A stretch of DNA of 64,000 nucleotides, from positions 1-64,000 of the forward strand of contig NZ_CABVIY010000002.1 in NCBI RefSeq assembly GCF_902498195.1. Direction: 5' to 3'. Shown one piece after another: positions 28,851 to 36,999 of this stretch. The first letter of the stretch is position 1, and every line of letters begins with the position of its first letter. A program made the translations under genes and the position numbers. The notes below the pieces were generated by a model. The model had not been told where the DNA came from and searched no databases. It saw only the letters and a program-made list of their open reading frames with translations. Source of the stretch: Pseudomonas fluorescens. Its GTDB lineage: Bacteria; Pseudomonadota; Gammaproteobacteria; Pseudomonadales; Pseudomonadaceae.

Positions 28851-28923
28851 GCCTTCGCGAGCAAGCCCGCTCCCACAGGGGCATGCGTTTCAAATGTGGG
28901 AGCGGGCTTGCCCGCGAAGGCGT
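28851..28923. repeat. REP pair, type B
   Basis: Two inverted copies of a second Pseudomonas REP type (core ttcgcgagcaagcccgctcc, with cgcc outside) lie about 20 nt apart between the LysR gene and the permease gene. Related pairs occur at 32916, 39025 and 42910. Confidence 0.88.
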
Positions 28924-29021
28924 CGGTAGCCTCAACTCATGCTTCAGCCTCTTGTCATGGAAGAGGCACCCTCAGTATATGGCAGATTTCCAACCGGCCA
29001 GTCCAGGCCCACCATAGCCCC

Positions 29022-29786
29022 ATGAATACACTCGCCACGTTCTACCAAAACCTCGGCCTGGCCTTGTCCCTGCTGGTCATCGCCACCTTCCTGCTGGCCG
29101 GCACCATCAAGGGTGTGATCGGCCTAGGCCTGCCGACCATTGCCATGGGCCTGCTCGGCCTGGCTATGGCGCCGTCGCAGGCTGCGGCGCTGTTGATCAT
29201 CCCGGCGACACTGACCAATGTCTGGCAACTGGCATTCGGTGGTCATCTGCCGGGGCTGGTCAAGCGGTTGTGGCCGATGCTGCTGGCCATCTTCATCGGC
29301 ACCGGTGCGGGAACGCTGTGGATTGGCATGGTGGGCGGGCATTGGGTGGTGCGGGGATTGGGGGCGGCGTTGTTGCTCTATGCACTGAGTGGCCTGTTCC
29401 TGCCGACCCTGCGCGTCAGCGTACCCAGCGAGCGCTGGCTCGGTCCGCTGTGCGGCCTGCTGACCGGCGCCGTCACCTCGGCCACCGGCGTCTTCGTGAT
29501 TCCCGCCGTGCCTTATCTGCAAGCATTGGGTTTGAGCAAGGATGAGCTGGTGCAGGCGCTGGGGCTGTCGTTCACCGTCTCGACCCTGGCCCTGGCCGGC
29601 GGCCTGTTATGGCGCGGCGCCCTCGGTGGTGGCGAGTTGAGCGCGTCGCTGCTGGTGCTGATCCCGGCGTTGCTCGGTATGTGGCTGGGGCAGTGGCTAC
29701 GCCAGCGGATCAGCGCCGTGTTGTTCAAGCGGGTGTTCTTCATTGGCCTTGGATTGCTCGGCGGCCATTTGCTGATCAACGGTTAG
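29022..29786 (+). CDS. TauE/SafE-family sulfite or anion permease
   Basis: This 254-aa membrane protein has two internally similar halves of about four helices each, the TauE/SafE (DUF81) pattern: GTIKGVIGLGLPTIAMGLLG near residue 27 and GLLTGAVTSATGVFVIPAVPYLQALG near residue 145. Such proteins move sulfite, sulfoacetate or other organic anions; the substrate is unknown. The start at 29022 is chosen over one at 28800 inside a REP. It is convergent with the next gene, overlapping it by 11 nt. Confidence 0.85.
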   Translation: MNTLATFYQNLGLALSLLVIATFLLAGTIKGVIGLGLPTIAMGLLGLAMAPSQAAALLIIPATLTNVWQLAFGGHLPGLVKRLWPMLLAIFIGTGAGTLWIGMVGGHWVVRGLGAALLLYALSGLFLPTLRVSVPSERWLGPLCGLLTGAVTSATGVFVIPAVPYLQALGLSKDELVQALGLSFTVSTLALAGGLLWRGALGGGELSASLLVLIPALLGMWLGQWLRQRISAVLFKRVFFIGLGLLGGHLLING

Positions 29787-30090
29787 CGGACGGCTGGCTG
29801 ATCATCTCGATGGCGCGGATCTCGAAATCCCGTTCCAGGTACTCATCGCGCTGCGCCAGGAACTGCTTCATGTGTGGCAGGTTCGAGTGCACGTCGAGGT
29901 GGGCCTGGGACTGCCAGATCTCGAAGAAGATAAACAGGGTCGGGTCCTGTTGGTCGCGCAACATGTGGTACTCGATGCAGCCGGGTTCGGCACGACTCGC
30001 TTCCACGTAACCGCTGAAAAACGCTTCAAAGGCGTCGGATTTTTCCGGGCGGGTCTTGGCGTGCAGGATGAAGCCTTGCAGTTCGCTCAT
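29776..30090 (-). CDS. ABM-domain monooxygenase (YgiN-like)
   Basis: This 104-aa single antibiotic-biosynthesis-monooxygenase (ABM) domain reads GFILHAKTRPEKSDAFEAFF, EPGCIEYHMLRDQQDPTLFI and IWQSQAHLDVHSNLPHMKQF. Such dimeric alpha/beta-barrel proteins act on quinols or similar small aromatics without a cofactor. It is divergent from mdaB (162-nt gap), an NAD(P)H-quinone reductase. In E. coli ygiN and mdaB are neighbours, so a joint quinone-protection role is plausible. Its 3' end overlaps the permease gene by 11 nt. Confidence 0.88.
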   Translation of the reverse strand: MSELQGFILHAKTRPEKSDAFEAFFSGYVEASRAEPGCIEYHMLRDQQDPTLFIFFEIWQSQAHLDVHSNLPHMKQFLAQRDEYLERDFEIRAIEMISQPSANR

Positions 30091-30252
30091 GAACAGTGTT
30101 CCTCAGGTCAGAATTGGCATCAGTCTAAGGCAACAATCGCTGATCGATTCGTGCGTGTGGGTCAAATGATTTTTGCGAAAAGGATGCTTATTCCGCGCGA
30201 GGCGGATCGTTACTCTGCCGCCATCCAATTCCTGACCTTCCCGAGATCCCCC

Positions 30253-30843
30253 ATGAAAAAAGTCCTGTTGCTCAATGGCGGCAAAAAATTCGCCCATTCC
30301 GACGGCCGCTACAACGCCACCCTCCATGAAGCTGCATTGAGCGTGCTGGACCGTGGCGGCGTGGATGTCAAAACCACGTTTATCGACGAGGGGTACGACA
30401 TCGCTGAAGAAGTCGCCAAGTTCCTCTGGGCCGACGTGATCATTTATCAGATGCCCGGCTGGTGGATGGGCGCGCCGTGGACCGTCAAGAAGTACATCGA
30501 CGAAGTCTTCACCGAAGGTCATGGCAGCCTCTACGCCAGCGACGGCCGCACCCGCTCCGATGCCTCGCAGAAATACGGCAGCGGTGGTCTGGTCCAGGGT
30601 AAGCAGTACATGCTGTCGCTGACCTGGAACGCCCCGCAACAAGCCTTCGACGACCCGACCGACTTCTTTGAAGGCAAGGGGGTGGATGCGGTGTACTTCC
30701 CGTTCCACAAGGCCAACGAATTCCTCGGCATGACCGGTTTGCCGACCTTCCTGGCTGTAGATGTGATGAAACGCCCGGACATCGAAGGTGATGTGGCGCG
30801 TTATGGCCAGCATTTGACCGAGGTGTTTGGCCTTAAGGCCTGA
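30253..30843 (+). CDS. mdaB: NAD(P)H quinone oxidoreductase MdaB (flavodoxin fold)
   Basis: MdaB is a flavin enzyme that reduces quinones by two electrons, avoiding semiquinones. The protein is 196 aa from the ATG at 30253; the upstream reading from 29872 crosses the facing gene and is rejected. It has the flavodoxin-like start KKVLLLNGGKKFAHSDGRYN, the segment IIYQMPGWWMGAPWTVKKYI typical of MdaB, and the C-terminal GMTGLPTFLAVDVMK. It pairs with the divergent YgiN-like gene. Confidence 0.93.
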   Translation: MKKVLLLNGGKKFAHSDGRYNATLHEAALSVLDRGGVDVKTTFIDEGYDIAEEVAKFLWADVIIYQMPGWWMGAPWTVKKYIDEVFTEGHGSLYASDGRTRSDASQKYGSGGLVQGKQYMLSLTWNAPQQAFDDPTDFFEGKGVDAVYFPFHKANEFLGMTGLPTFLAVDVMKRPDIEGDVARYGQHLTEVFGLKA

Positions 30844-30876
30844 GGCTCGGCTACTATCGGTCGCAACGGCTGAAAA

Positions 30877-30943
30877 GATCGCAGCCTGCGGCAGCGCCTA
30901 CAGACTTTGCGTACACCTGCAGGCGCTTGCGAAGGCTGCGATC
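30877..30943. repeat. Palindromic repeat, type C
   Basis: The inverted arms gatcgcagcctgcggcagcg and its near-complement form a long imperfect hairpin followed by TTT. This is a third Pseudomonas intergenic repeat type, present also at 34524, 38465 and 41179. It lies between mdaB and the LysR gene and may end the mdaB mRNA. Confidence 0.85.
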
Positions 30944-30984
30944 TTTGCGATTCATGCACCGCCGATTCGCGAATGAGGACACCC

Positions 30985-31896
30985 GTGAAAGCCAGATCCG
31001 ATGAATTGCAGATTTTCGTCTGCGTGATTGAATGCGGGTCGATTTCCGCGGCCGCCGAGCAGGTCGGGCAGACGCCGTCGGCGGTCAGCCGTACGTTGTC
31101 GCGGCTGGAGGCCAAGCTCGATACGACGCTGATCAACCGCACTACCCGGCGCATGGACCTCACCGAAGAAGGCAAGTATTTCTTCGAGCACGCCAAGCTG
31201 ATCCTCGACCAGATGGACGAACTCGAAGAGCGCCTGTCCTCCCGCCAGCAGACACCGTCCGGGCGCTTGCGCATCAACGCCGCTTCGCCGTTCATGCTGC
31301 ACGCCATCGTGCCCTACATCGATGAGTTCCGTCGGCTCTATCCGGAAATCCAGCTCGAACTCAACAGCAATGACCTGATCATCGACTTGCTTGAGCAAAG
31401 CACCGACATCGCCATCCGTATCGGCACCCTCGCCGACTCGACGCTGCACGCCCGCTCCCTGGGTTGCAGTCCGATTCACATCGTCGCCAGCCCCGCGTAC
31501 CTGGAACAGCACGGCACGCCGACCGAAGTGGCTGACCTGGCCAACCATACGCTGCTGGGCTTCACCCAGAACGAAGGCCTCAACCAATGGCCGCTGCGTT
31601 ATGTGCACGGCGATCGCTGGCCGATCCAGGCGTCGCTCAGCGCCTCCAGCGGCGAGACCATCCGCCACCTGGCGCTGGAAGGCCAGGGCATCGCCAGCCT
31701 GTCGCACTACATGACCATCGAAGACATTCGTGCCGGGCGCTTGAAAGTGCTGCTGGCCGGGTTCAACAGTGGCTATCGCCAGCCGATCAACGCGGTGTAC
31801 TACCGTAACTCGCAACTGGCCTTGCGGATCCAGTGTTTCCTGGACTTCATCCAGGGCAAGCTGGCGCTCTACGCGAGCACGGACTTCAAGGACTGA
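30985..31896 (+). CDS. LysR-family transcriptional regulator
   Basis: This 303-aa LysR protein of the CrgA-like group has a helix-turn-helix (DELQIFVCVIECGSISAAAE, then QVGQTPSAVSRTLSRLE) and an effector domain with NSNDLIIDLLEQSTDIAIRI. The GTG at 30985 is chosen because GAGGAC sits 4 nt before it; an ATG at 30973 is four codons upstream without a good site. It lies between mdaB and the epimerase gene on the same strand; its targets are not known. Confidence 0.88.
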   Translation: MKARSDELQIFVCVIECGSISAAAEQVGQTPSAVSRTLSRLEAKLDTTLINRTTRRMDLTEEGKYFFEHAKLILDQMDELEERLSSRQQTPSGRLRINAASPFMLHAIVPYIDEFRRLYPEIQLELNSNDLIIDLLEQSTDIAIRIGTLADSTLHARSLGCSPIHIVASPAYLEQHGTPTEVADLANHTLLGFTQNEGLNQWPLRYVHGDRWPIQASLSASSGETIRHLALEGQGIASLSHYMTIEDIRAGRLKVLLAGFNSGYRQPINAVYYRNSQLALRIQCFLDFIQGKLALYASTDFKD

Positions 31897-31999
31897 TTCG
31901 TGATCCCTGCGCAAGAGTGAATTGGGCCGGCGGGGATTTTTCGTCGGGGGCCACGGCCTGATACTCGTTGCATCACTTACCCACGCAGGGAGTTTCTCC

Positions 32000-32893
32000 A
32001 TGAACGTATTCGTTACCGGCGCTGCCGGTTTTATCGGCGGTTCCATCGCCACGGGCCTGATCCAGGCCGGCCACCACGTCACCGGCCTGGTGCGCAACGC
32101 TGAACAGGCGGATGAGCTGAAAGCGCTGGGCATCACCCCAGTGATCGGCACGCTGGACGACAGCTCGCTCCTGGCCGAACAGGCCCGGGCCGCTGACGCC
32201 GTGATCAACGCCGCCAGCAGCGACCATCGTGGCGCGGTAGAGGCCTTGCTCGACGCCTTGCGCGGCTCCAACAAAGTCTTTTTGCACACCAGCGGTTCGA
32301 GCATCGTCGGTGATGCGTCGGGCGGTAAATCCAGTGATGTCATCTACGTCGAAGACAACCTGCCAGAGCCGACCGTGGACAAGGCGCCACGCGTGGCTAT
32401 CGACAACCTGATCCTTGCCGCCGCGAAAGACGGGGTGAACTCGGCGGTCATCTGCAACACCCTGATCTACGGCCACAGCCTGGGCGTGCATCGCGACAGC
32501 GTGCAATTGCCGCGCTTGCTCAAACAGGCGCAGAAAAGTGGCGTGGTGCGCCACGTCGGCACCGGTCAGAACATCTGGTCCAACGTGCACATCGAAGACG
32601 TGGTGGCGCTGTACCTGCTGGCGCTGACCAGAAATATTCCGGGCACGTTCTATTTCGTCGAGAGCGGCGAAGCCTCGTTCATCGACATGACCACGGCCAT
32701 GGCGCAGGTGCTGAACCTGGGCGAGCCGCAAGACTGGCCGCTCAAGGACGCCGAGGCCGAGTGGGGGTATGAAATGGCCAACTATGGCCTGGGCTCCAAT
32801 AGCCGGGTGCGCGGCCAGCATGCGCGGGCATTGTTGGGGTGGGTGCCCAAGCGCACGTCGGTGGTGGAGTGGATTCGCAACGAGATGGTGTGA
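32000..32893 (+). CDS. NAD(P)-dependent epimerase/dehydratase family protein (extended SDR)
   Basis: The 297-aa protein has the Rossmann start MNVFVTGAAGFIGGSIATGL (GxxGxxG) and a downstream segment FLHTSGSSIVG where SDR enzymes carry catalytic residues. The usual YxxxK is replaced by a less clear segment (VDKAPRVAIDNLILAAA), so an atypical SDR, perhaps an NmrA-like reductase, is likely. The start at 32000 follows CAGGGAG. It sits 103 nt after the LysR gene on the same strand, which may regulate it. The substrate is unknown. Confidence 0.82.
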   Translation: MNVFVTGAAGFIGGSIATGLIQAGHHVTGLVRNAEQADELKALGITPVIGTLDDSSLLAEQARAADAVINAASSDHRGAVEALLDALRGSNKVFLHTSGSSIVGDASGGKSSDVIYVEDNLPEPTVDKAPRVAIDNLILAAAKDGVNSAVICNTLIYGHSLGVHRDSVQLPRLLKQAQKSGVVRHVGTGQNIWSNVHIEDVVALYLLALTRNIPGTFYFVESGEASFIDMTTAMAQVLNLGEPQDWPLKDAEAEWGYEMANYGLGSNSRVRGQHARALLGWVPKRTSVVEWIRNEMV

Positions 32894-32915
32894 ATGTGCT
32901 TTAGACCGCGTTGAG

Positions 32916-32983
32916 GCCTTCGCGAGCAAGCCCGCTCCCACATTAGACCGTGCAACGGTGGGAGCGGGCTTGCTCGCGAAGGC
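32916..32983. repeat. REP pair, type B
   Basis: An inverted pair of the type-B REP (gccttcgcgagcaagcccgc and complement) with about 17 nt between the arms lies 23 nt after the epimerase gene. Confidence 0.88.
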
Positions 32984-33068
32984 GTTTCTGAAGACGCCTG
33001 AGCTGGCCGGGCAGCCCTCGATTCCGTAACATCCGCACATCCTTTCTCGCAACTCCCTGCGGTCCTCC

Positions 33069-34514
33069 ATGAAACCAAAACACCTGCGCGCCGATGTCCT
33101 GGCCGGCCTGACCACGTCATTTGCCCTGTTGCCCGAATGCATCGCCTTCGCGCTGGTGGCTCACCTCAATCCGCTGATGGGGTTGTATGGCGCCTTCATC
33201 ATTTGCACCCTGACCGCGCTGTTCGGCGGTCGGCCGGGCATGGTGTCCGGCGCCGCCGGGTCGATGGCGGTGGTGATCGTTGCGCTGGTGGTGCAGCACG
33301 GCGTGCAATATCTGCTGGCCACCGTATTACTGGGCGGGTTGATCATGATGGCGTTCGGCTTGCTCAAGCTCGGCAAACTGGTGCGCATGGTGCCGCATCC
33401 GGTGATGCTGGGCTTCGTCAACGGCCTGGCGATCATCATTGCTTTGGCGCAGTTGGAGCACTTCAAGAGCGGTGAAACCTGGCTGAGCGGCACGCCGTTG
33501 TACATGATGATCGGGCTGGTGGCCGTGACCATGGCGATTGTCTACGTATTGCCGCGCCTGACCCGCACCGTGCCGCCGGCGTTGGTGGCGATTCTGGGCG
33601 TAGGCCTGGCGGTGTATCTGCTCGGCCTGCCGACCCGCACCCTGGGTGACATGGCGCACATCGCTGGCGGCTTGCCGACCTTGGCCTTGCCGGACATCCC
33701 GTGGAACCTCGACACCCTGCGCATCATCGCGCCCTACGCGATCCTGATGGCCCTGGTCGGCCTGCTGGAAACCCTGCTGACCCTGAACCTCACCGACGAA
33801 ATCACCGAGAGCCGGGGCTACCCGGACCGCGAGTGCGTGGCGCTGGGGGCGGCGAACGTGGTGTCCGGTGCATTGGGCGGCATGGGCGGTTGCGCGATGA
33901 TCGGCCAGACCGTGATCAACCTCAGCTCCGGCGGGCGCGGGCGGGTGTCCGGCGTGGTGGCCGGGGTGTCGATTCTACTGTTCATCCTGTTCCTGTCGCC
34001 GCTGATCGAGCGCATTCCGCTGGCGGCGCTGGTCGGGGTGATGTTCGTGGTGTCACAGCAGACCTTCGCCTGGGCGTCGCTGCGGGTGGTGAACAAGGTG
34101 CCGCTCAATGATGTGTTGGTGATCATTGCGGTCACGGTGATCACGGTGTTCACCGACCTGGCCACGGCGGTGCTGTGCGGCATCATCATCGCCGCGCTGA
34201 ATTTCGCCTGGCAGCAGGCTCGCGAACTCTACGCCGACAGCCACCTTGAAGCCGACGGCAGCAAGCTTTACCTGTTGCATGGCACGCTGTTTTTCGCTTC
34301 GACGACACCGTTCCTCAACCAGTTCGACCCCGCCAATGACCCGTCGGTGGTGACGATCGATTGTCGCCACCTGAGCTTCGTCGACTACTCCGCCATCGCC
34401 GCGCTCAAGACACTGCGCGAGCGCTACGAAAAGGCCGGCAAGCACCTGCGGGTGCTGCACCTGTCCGAGCGCTGCAAGAAGCTGCTCAAGCGGGCGCACT
34501 TCGCTCACGACTGA
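33069..34514 (+). CDS. SulP-family anion transporter with STAS domain
   Basis: The protein (481 aa) has an N-terminal membrane domain of about 10-12 helices and a C-terminal cytoplasmic STAS domain from about residue 395 (HGTLFFASTTPFLNQF, then VTIDCRHLSFVDYSAIAALK). SulP proteins move sulfate, bicarbonate, C4-dicarboxylates or other anions, usually with H+ or Na+. The segment GGMGGCAMIGQTVINLSSGG matches the conserved SulP region. The substrate cannot be assigned. It stands alone between two repeats. Confidence 0.9.
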   Translation: MKPKHLRADVLAGLTTSFALLPECIAFALVAHLNPLMGLYGAFIICTLTALFGGRPGMVSGAAGSMAVVIVALVVQHGVQYLLATVLLGGLIMMAFGLLKLGKLVRMVPHPVMLGFVNGLAIIIALAQLEHFKSGETWLSGTPLYMMIGLVAVTMAIVYVLPRLTRTVPPALVAILGVGLAVYLLGLPTRTLGDMAHIAGGLPTLALPDIPWNLDTLRIIAPYAILMALVGLLETLLTLNLTDEITESRGYPDRECVALGAANVVSGALGGMGGCAMIGQTVINLSSGGRGRVSGVVAGVSILLFILFLSPLIERIPLAALVGVMFVVSQQTFAWASLRVVNKVPLNDVLVIIAVTVITVFTDLATAVLCGIIIAALNFAWQQARELYADSHLEADGSKLYLLHGTLFFASTTPFLNQFDPANDPSVVTIDCRHLSFVDYSAIAALKTLRERYEKAGKHLRVLHLSERCKKLLKRAHFAHD

Positions 34515-34523
34515 CCTCTAAGG

Positions 34524-34592
34524 GATCGCAGCCTTCGGCAGCTCCTACAGCGTTATGCGTATACCCTGTAGGAGCTGCCGAAGGCTGCGATC
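34524..34592. repeat. Palindromic repeat, type C, perfect arms
   Basis: The two arms (left 34524-34550, right 34566-34592) are perfect inverted copies of 27 bp around a 15-nt loop, followed by TTTTG. It is the most perfect type-C copy in the window and could end the SulP transcript. Confidence 0.9.
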
Positions 34593-34606
34593 TTTTGATC
34601 TTCAAC

Positions 34607-34693
34607 ATGAAAATTCGCCGGTCCGATTTTCATTGTTAACGACAATACATGTCCATTAACGACATCCCTTACCTCTGCACGAAAATTACTTTC
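34607..34693. promoter_or_regulatory. Regulatory region of the gntP-rpiR-deacylase operon with nested repeats
   Basis: Three structures lie between the type-C repeat and gntP. A perfect inverted repeat ATGAAAAT-N11-ATTTTCAT is at 34607-34633. A direct repeat TTAACGACA is at 34636-34644 and 34656-34664, 20 nt apart. A short palindrome GAAA-N5-TTTC is at 34681-34693. RpiR-type regulators often bind TGAAA/TTTCA-like palindromes, so the first and third are candidates for the regulator encoded at 36138. Confidence 0.45.
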
Positions 34694-34772
34694 ACCTCGT
34701 TTGATAATCGCGCCTCGAAATGTTTTAAGAGTTTCACAAAACTTTCGACGTGACCCTCTCGAGGAGTACCGC

Positions 34773-36122
34773 ATGACCCTGTCCTTCGGCTATTGGCTGC
34801 TGGTGTACGCCGCCATCGCCATCATCGCCCTGATCGTTCTGATCGCCCGTTACCGGCTCAACCCGTTCATCGTCATCACCCTGATTTCCATCGGCCTGGC
34901 GCTGGTCGCCGGAATGCCGCCGTCCGGCGTGGTCGGGGCCTATGAGGCCGGGGTCGGCAAGACCCTGGGGCATATCGCGCTGGTGGTGGCGCTGGGCACG
35001 ATGCTCGGCAAAATGATGGCCGAATCCGGTGGTGCCGAGCAGGTGGCCCGGACCCTTATCGACCGTTTCGGCGAGAAGAACGCGCACTGGGCGATGGTCT
35101 GCATCGCGTTCCTGGTGGGGTTGCCGCTGTTCTTCGAGGTCGGTTTCGTGCTGCTGGTGCCGATTGCGTTCACCGTGGCGCGGCGGGTCGGCGTGTCGAT
35201 CCTGATGGTCGGCCTGCCGATGGTCGCCGGTCTTTCGGTGGTGCATGCGCTGGTCCCGCCACACCCGGCGGCGATGCTCGCGGTGCAGGTGTATCAGGCG
35301 TCGGTGGGGCAGACTTTGCTGTACGCGATTGCCGTCGGCATTCCCACGGCGATCATCGCCGGTCCGCTGTACGCCAAATTCATCGTGCCGCGCATCCAGT
35401 TGCCGGCGGAAAACCCGCTGGAACGCCAGTTCCTCGAACGTGAACCGCGCGACAGCCTGCCGGGCTTCGGCATCACCATGGCAACCATCCTGCTGCCCGT
35501 GGTGCTGATGCTGATCGGCGGCTGGGCCAACCTGATTTCCACGCCCGGCACCGGTTTCAACCAATTCCTGCTGTTCATCGGCAACTCGGTGATCGCGCTG
35601 TTGCTGGCGACCTTGCTGAGCTTCTGGACCCTCGGCCTGGCCCAGGGTTTCAACCGCGAATCGATCCTCAAGTTCACCAACGAATGCCTGGCACCGACCG
35701 CCAGCATTACCTTGCTGGTGGGCGCCGGTGGCGGCCTGAACCGGATTCTGGTGGACGCCGGCGTCACCGACCAGATCGTCGGCCTGGCCCACGAATTCCA
35801 CCTGTCGCCGCTGCTGATGGGCTGGCTGTTCGCCGCGCTGATGCGCATCGCCACCGGTTCGGCCACCGTGGCCATGACCACGGCCTCCGGCGTGGTCGCG
35901 CCGGTCGCCATTGGCCTGGGCTATCCGCACCCGGAATTGCTGGTGCTGGCCACCGGCGCCGGGTCGGTGATTTTTTCCCACGTCAACGACGGCGGCTTCT
36001 GGTTGATCAAGGAATACTTCAACATGACCGTCACCCAGACCTTCAAGACCTGGACCGTGCTGGAGACCATCATTTCGGTGGTTGCCTTTGCATTGACCGT
36101 TGGCCTTTCTTACCTGATTTAG
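34773..36122 (+). CDS. GntP-family permease (gluconate/organic acid:H+ symporter type)
   Basis: This 449-aa membrane protein has about 12-14 helices and GntP family features: RYRLNPFIVITLISIGLALV at the N-terminus, LVGLPLFFEVGFVLLVPIAF, VHALVPPHPAAMLAV, and ATGSATVAMTTASGVVAP near the C-terminus. The family moves gluconate and related hydroxy acids, and some members sit in D-amino acid operons. The start at 34773 has GAGGAG 6 nt upstream; the upstream reading from 34701 is rejected. It is 15 nt from the RpiR gene, which leads to the deacylase. Confidence 0.9.
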   Translation: MTLSFGYWLLVYAAIAIIALIVLIARYRLNPFIVITLISIGLALVAGMPPSGVVGAYEAGVGKTLGHIALVVALGTMLGKMMAESGGAEQVARTLIDRFGEKNAHWAMVCIAFLVGLPLFFEVGFVLLVPIAFTVARRVGVSILMVGLPMVAGLSVVHALVPPHPAAMLAVQVYQASVGQTLLYAIAVGIPTAIIAGPLYAKFIVPRIQLPAENPLERQFLEREPRDSLPGFGITMATILLPVVLMLIGGWANLISTPGTGFNQFLLFIGNSVIALLLATLLSFWTLGLAQGFNRESILKFTNECLAPTASITLLVGAGGGLNRILVDAGVTDQIVGLAHEFHLSPLLMGWLFAALMRIATGSATVAMTTASGVVAPVAIGLGYPHPELLVLATGAGSVIFSHVNDGGFWLIKEYFNMTVTQTFKTWTVLETIISVVAFALTVGLSYLI

Positions 36123-36137
36123 CCGGAGCCGCTTGCC

Positions 36138-36998
36138 ATGGACATCCTTTACCAGATTCGCGCCCGCCAGGATTCTTTCAGCGCCGGTGAAGGACGCATC
36201 GCAAGGCTGATGCTCGACGACGTGGGCTTCGCCGCTTCCGCCAGCCTCGACGAGCTGGCGCAGCGGGCGGAAGTCAGCACCGCCACGCTGTCGCGGTTTG
36301 CCCGCACGGTGGGCTGCCGCGACTTGCGTGACCTGCGCCTGCAACTGGCCCAGGCCAGCGGCGTCGGCAGCCGCTTCCTCGACCCGGCGGGCACGCCCGA
36401 GCAGTCGGCGTTCTACGGGCAGATCGTGGGCGATATCGAGTCGACCCTGCGCCAGCACCTGGCCGCCTTTGACGAGTCGCGCTTTGCCGATGCGGTGAAA
36501 CTGCTGGGCAAGGCACGGATGATTCACGCCTTCGGCATGGGCGGCTGCTCGACCCTGTGCAGCGATGAACTGCAAGTGCGCCTGGTGCGGCTCGGCTACC
36601 CGATCGCGGTGTGCCACGACGCGGTGATGATGCGCATCACCGCCGCCAGCCTCAGCGCCGAACAGGTGGTCATCGTCTGCTCGCTGACCGGCATCACCCC
36701 CGAATTGCTGGAAACCGTTGAACTGGCCCGCAACTATGGCGCACGGATCCTGGCCATCACCCGTGGCGACTCGCCGCTGGCACAACTGGCCGACATCGTG
36801 CTGCCGCTGCAAAGCGCGGAAACCTCGTTCATCTACAAACCGACGGCAGCGCGCTACGGCATGCTGCTGGCCATCGATGTGCTTGCCACCGAGCTGGCAC
36901 TGGCCAATCCTCAAGACAATCAAGAGCGTCTGCGGCGGATCAAACTTGCCCTGGACGATTACCGCGGCGGCGACGATCACTTGCCGCTGGGAGACTGA
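36138..36998 (+). CDS. RpiR/MurR-family regulator (HTH plus SIS domain)
   Basis: The 286-aa protein has an N-terminal RpiR-type helix-turn-helix (FAASASLDELAQRAEVSTAT, then LSRFARTVG) and a C-terminal SIS sugar-phosphate-binding domain from about residue 125 (MIHAFGMGGCSTLCSDELQV, then VVIVCSLTGITPELLETVEL). Its place inside the operon between transporter and deacylase indicates that it is the local regulator. SIS domains usually bind phosphosugars; in this context the ligand could be a product of the pathway instead. Confidence 0.9.
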   Translation: MDILYQIRARQDSFSAGEGRIARLMLDDVGFAASASLDELAQRAEVSTATLSRFARTVGCRDLRDLRLQLAQASGVGSRFLDPAGTPEQSAFYGQIVGDIESTLRQHLAAFDESRFADAVKLLGKARMIHAFGMGGCSTLCSDELQVRLVRLGYPIAVCHDAVMMRITAASLSAEQVVIVCSLTGITPELLETVELARNYGARILAITRGDSPLAQLADIVLPLQSAETSFIYKPTAARYGMLLAIDVLATELALANPQDNQERLRRIKLALDDYRGGDDHLPLGD

Positions 36999-36999
36999 C

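Noticed and set aside
32940..32984. Possible CRISPR-like or phage attachment repeats among the intergenic palindromes
   Set aside because: The repeats are inverted REP-type pairs, never regular arrays with spacers, and no cas, integrase or tRNA target lies near them.
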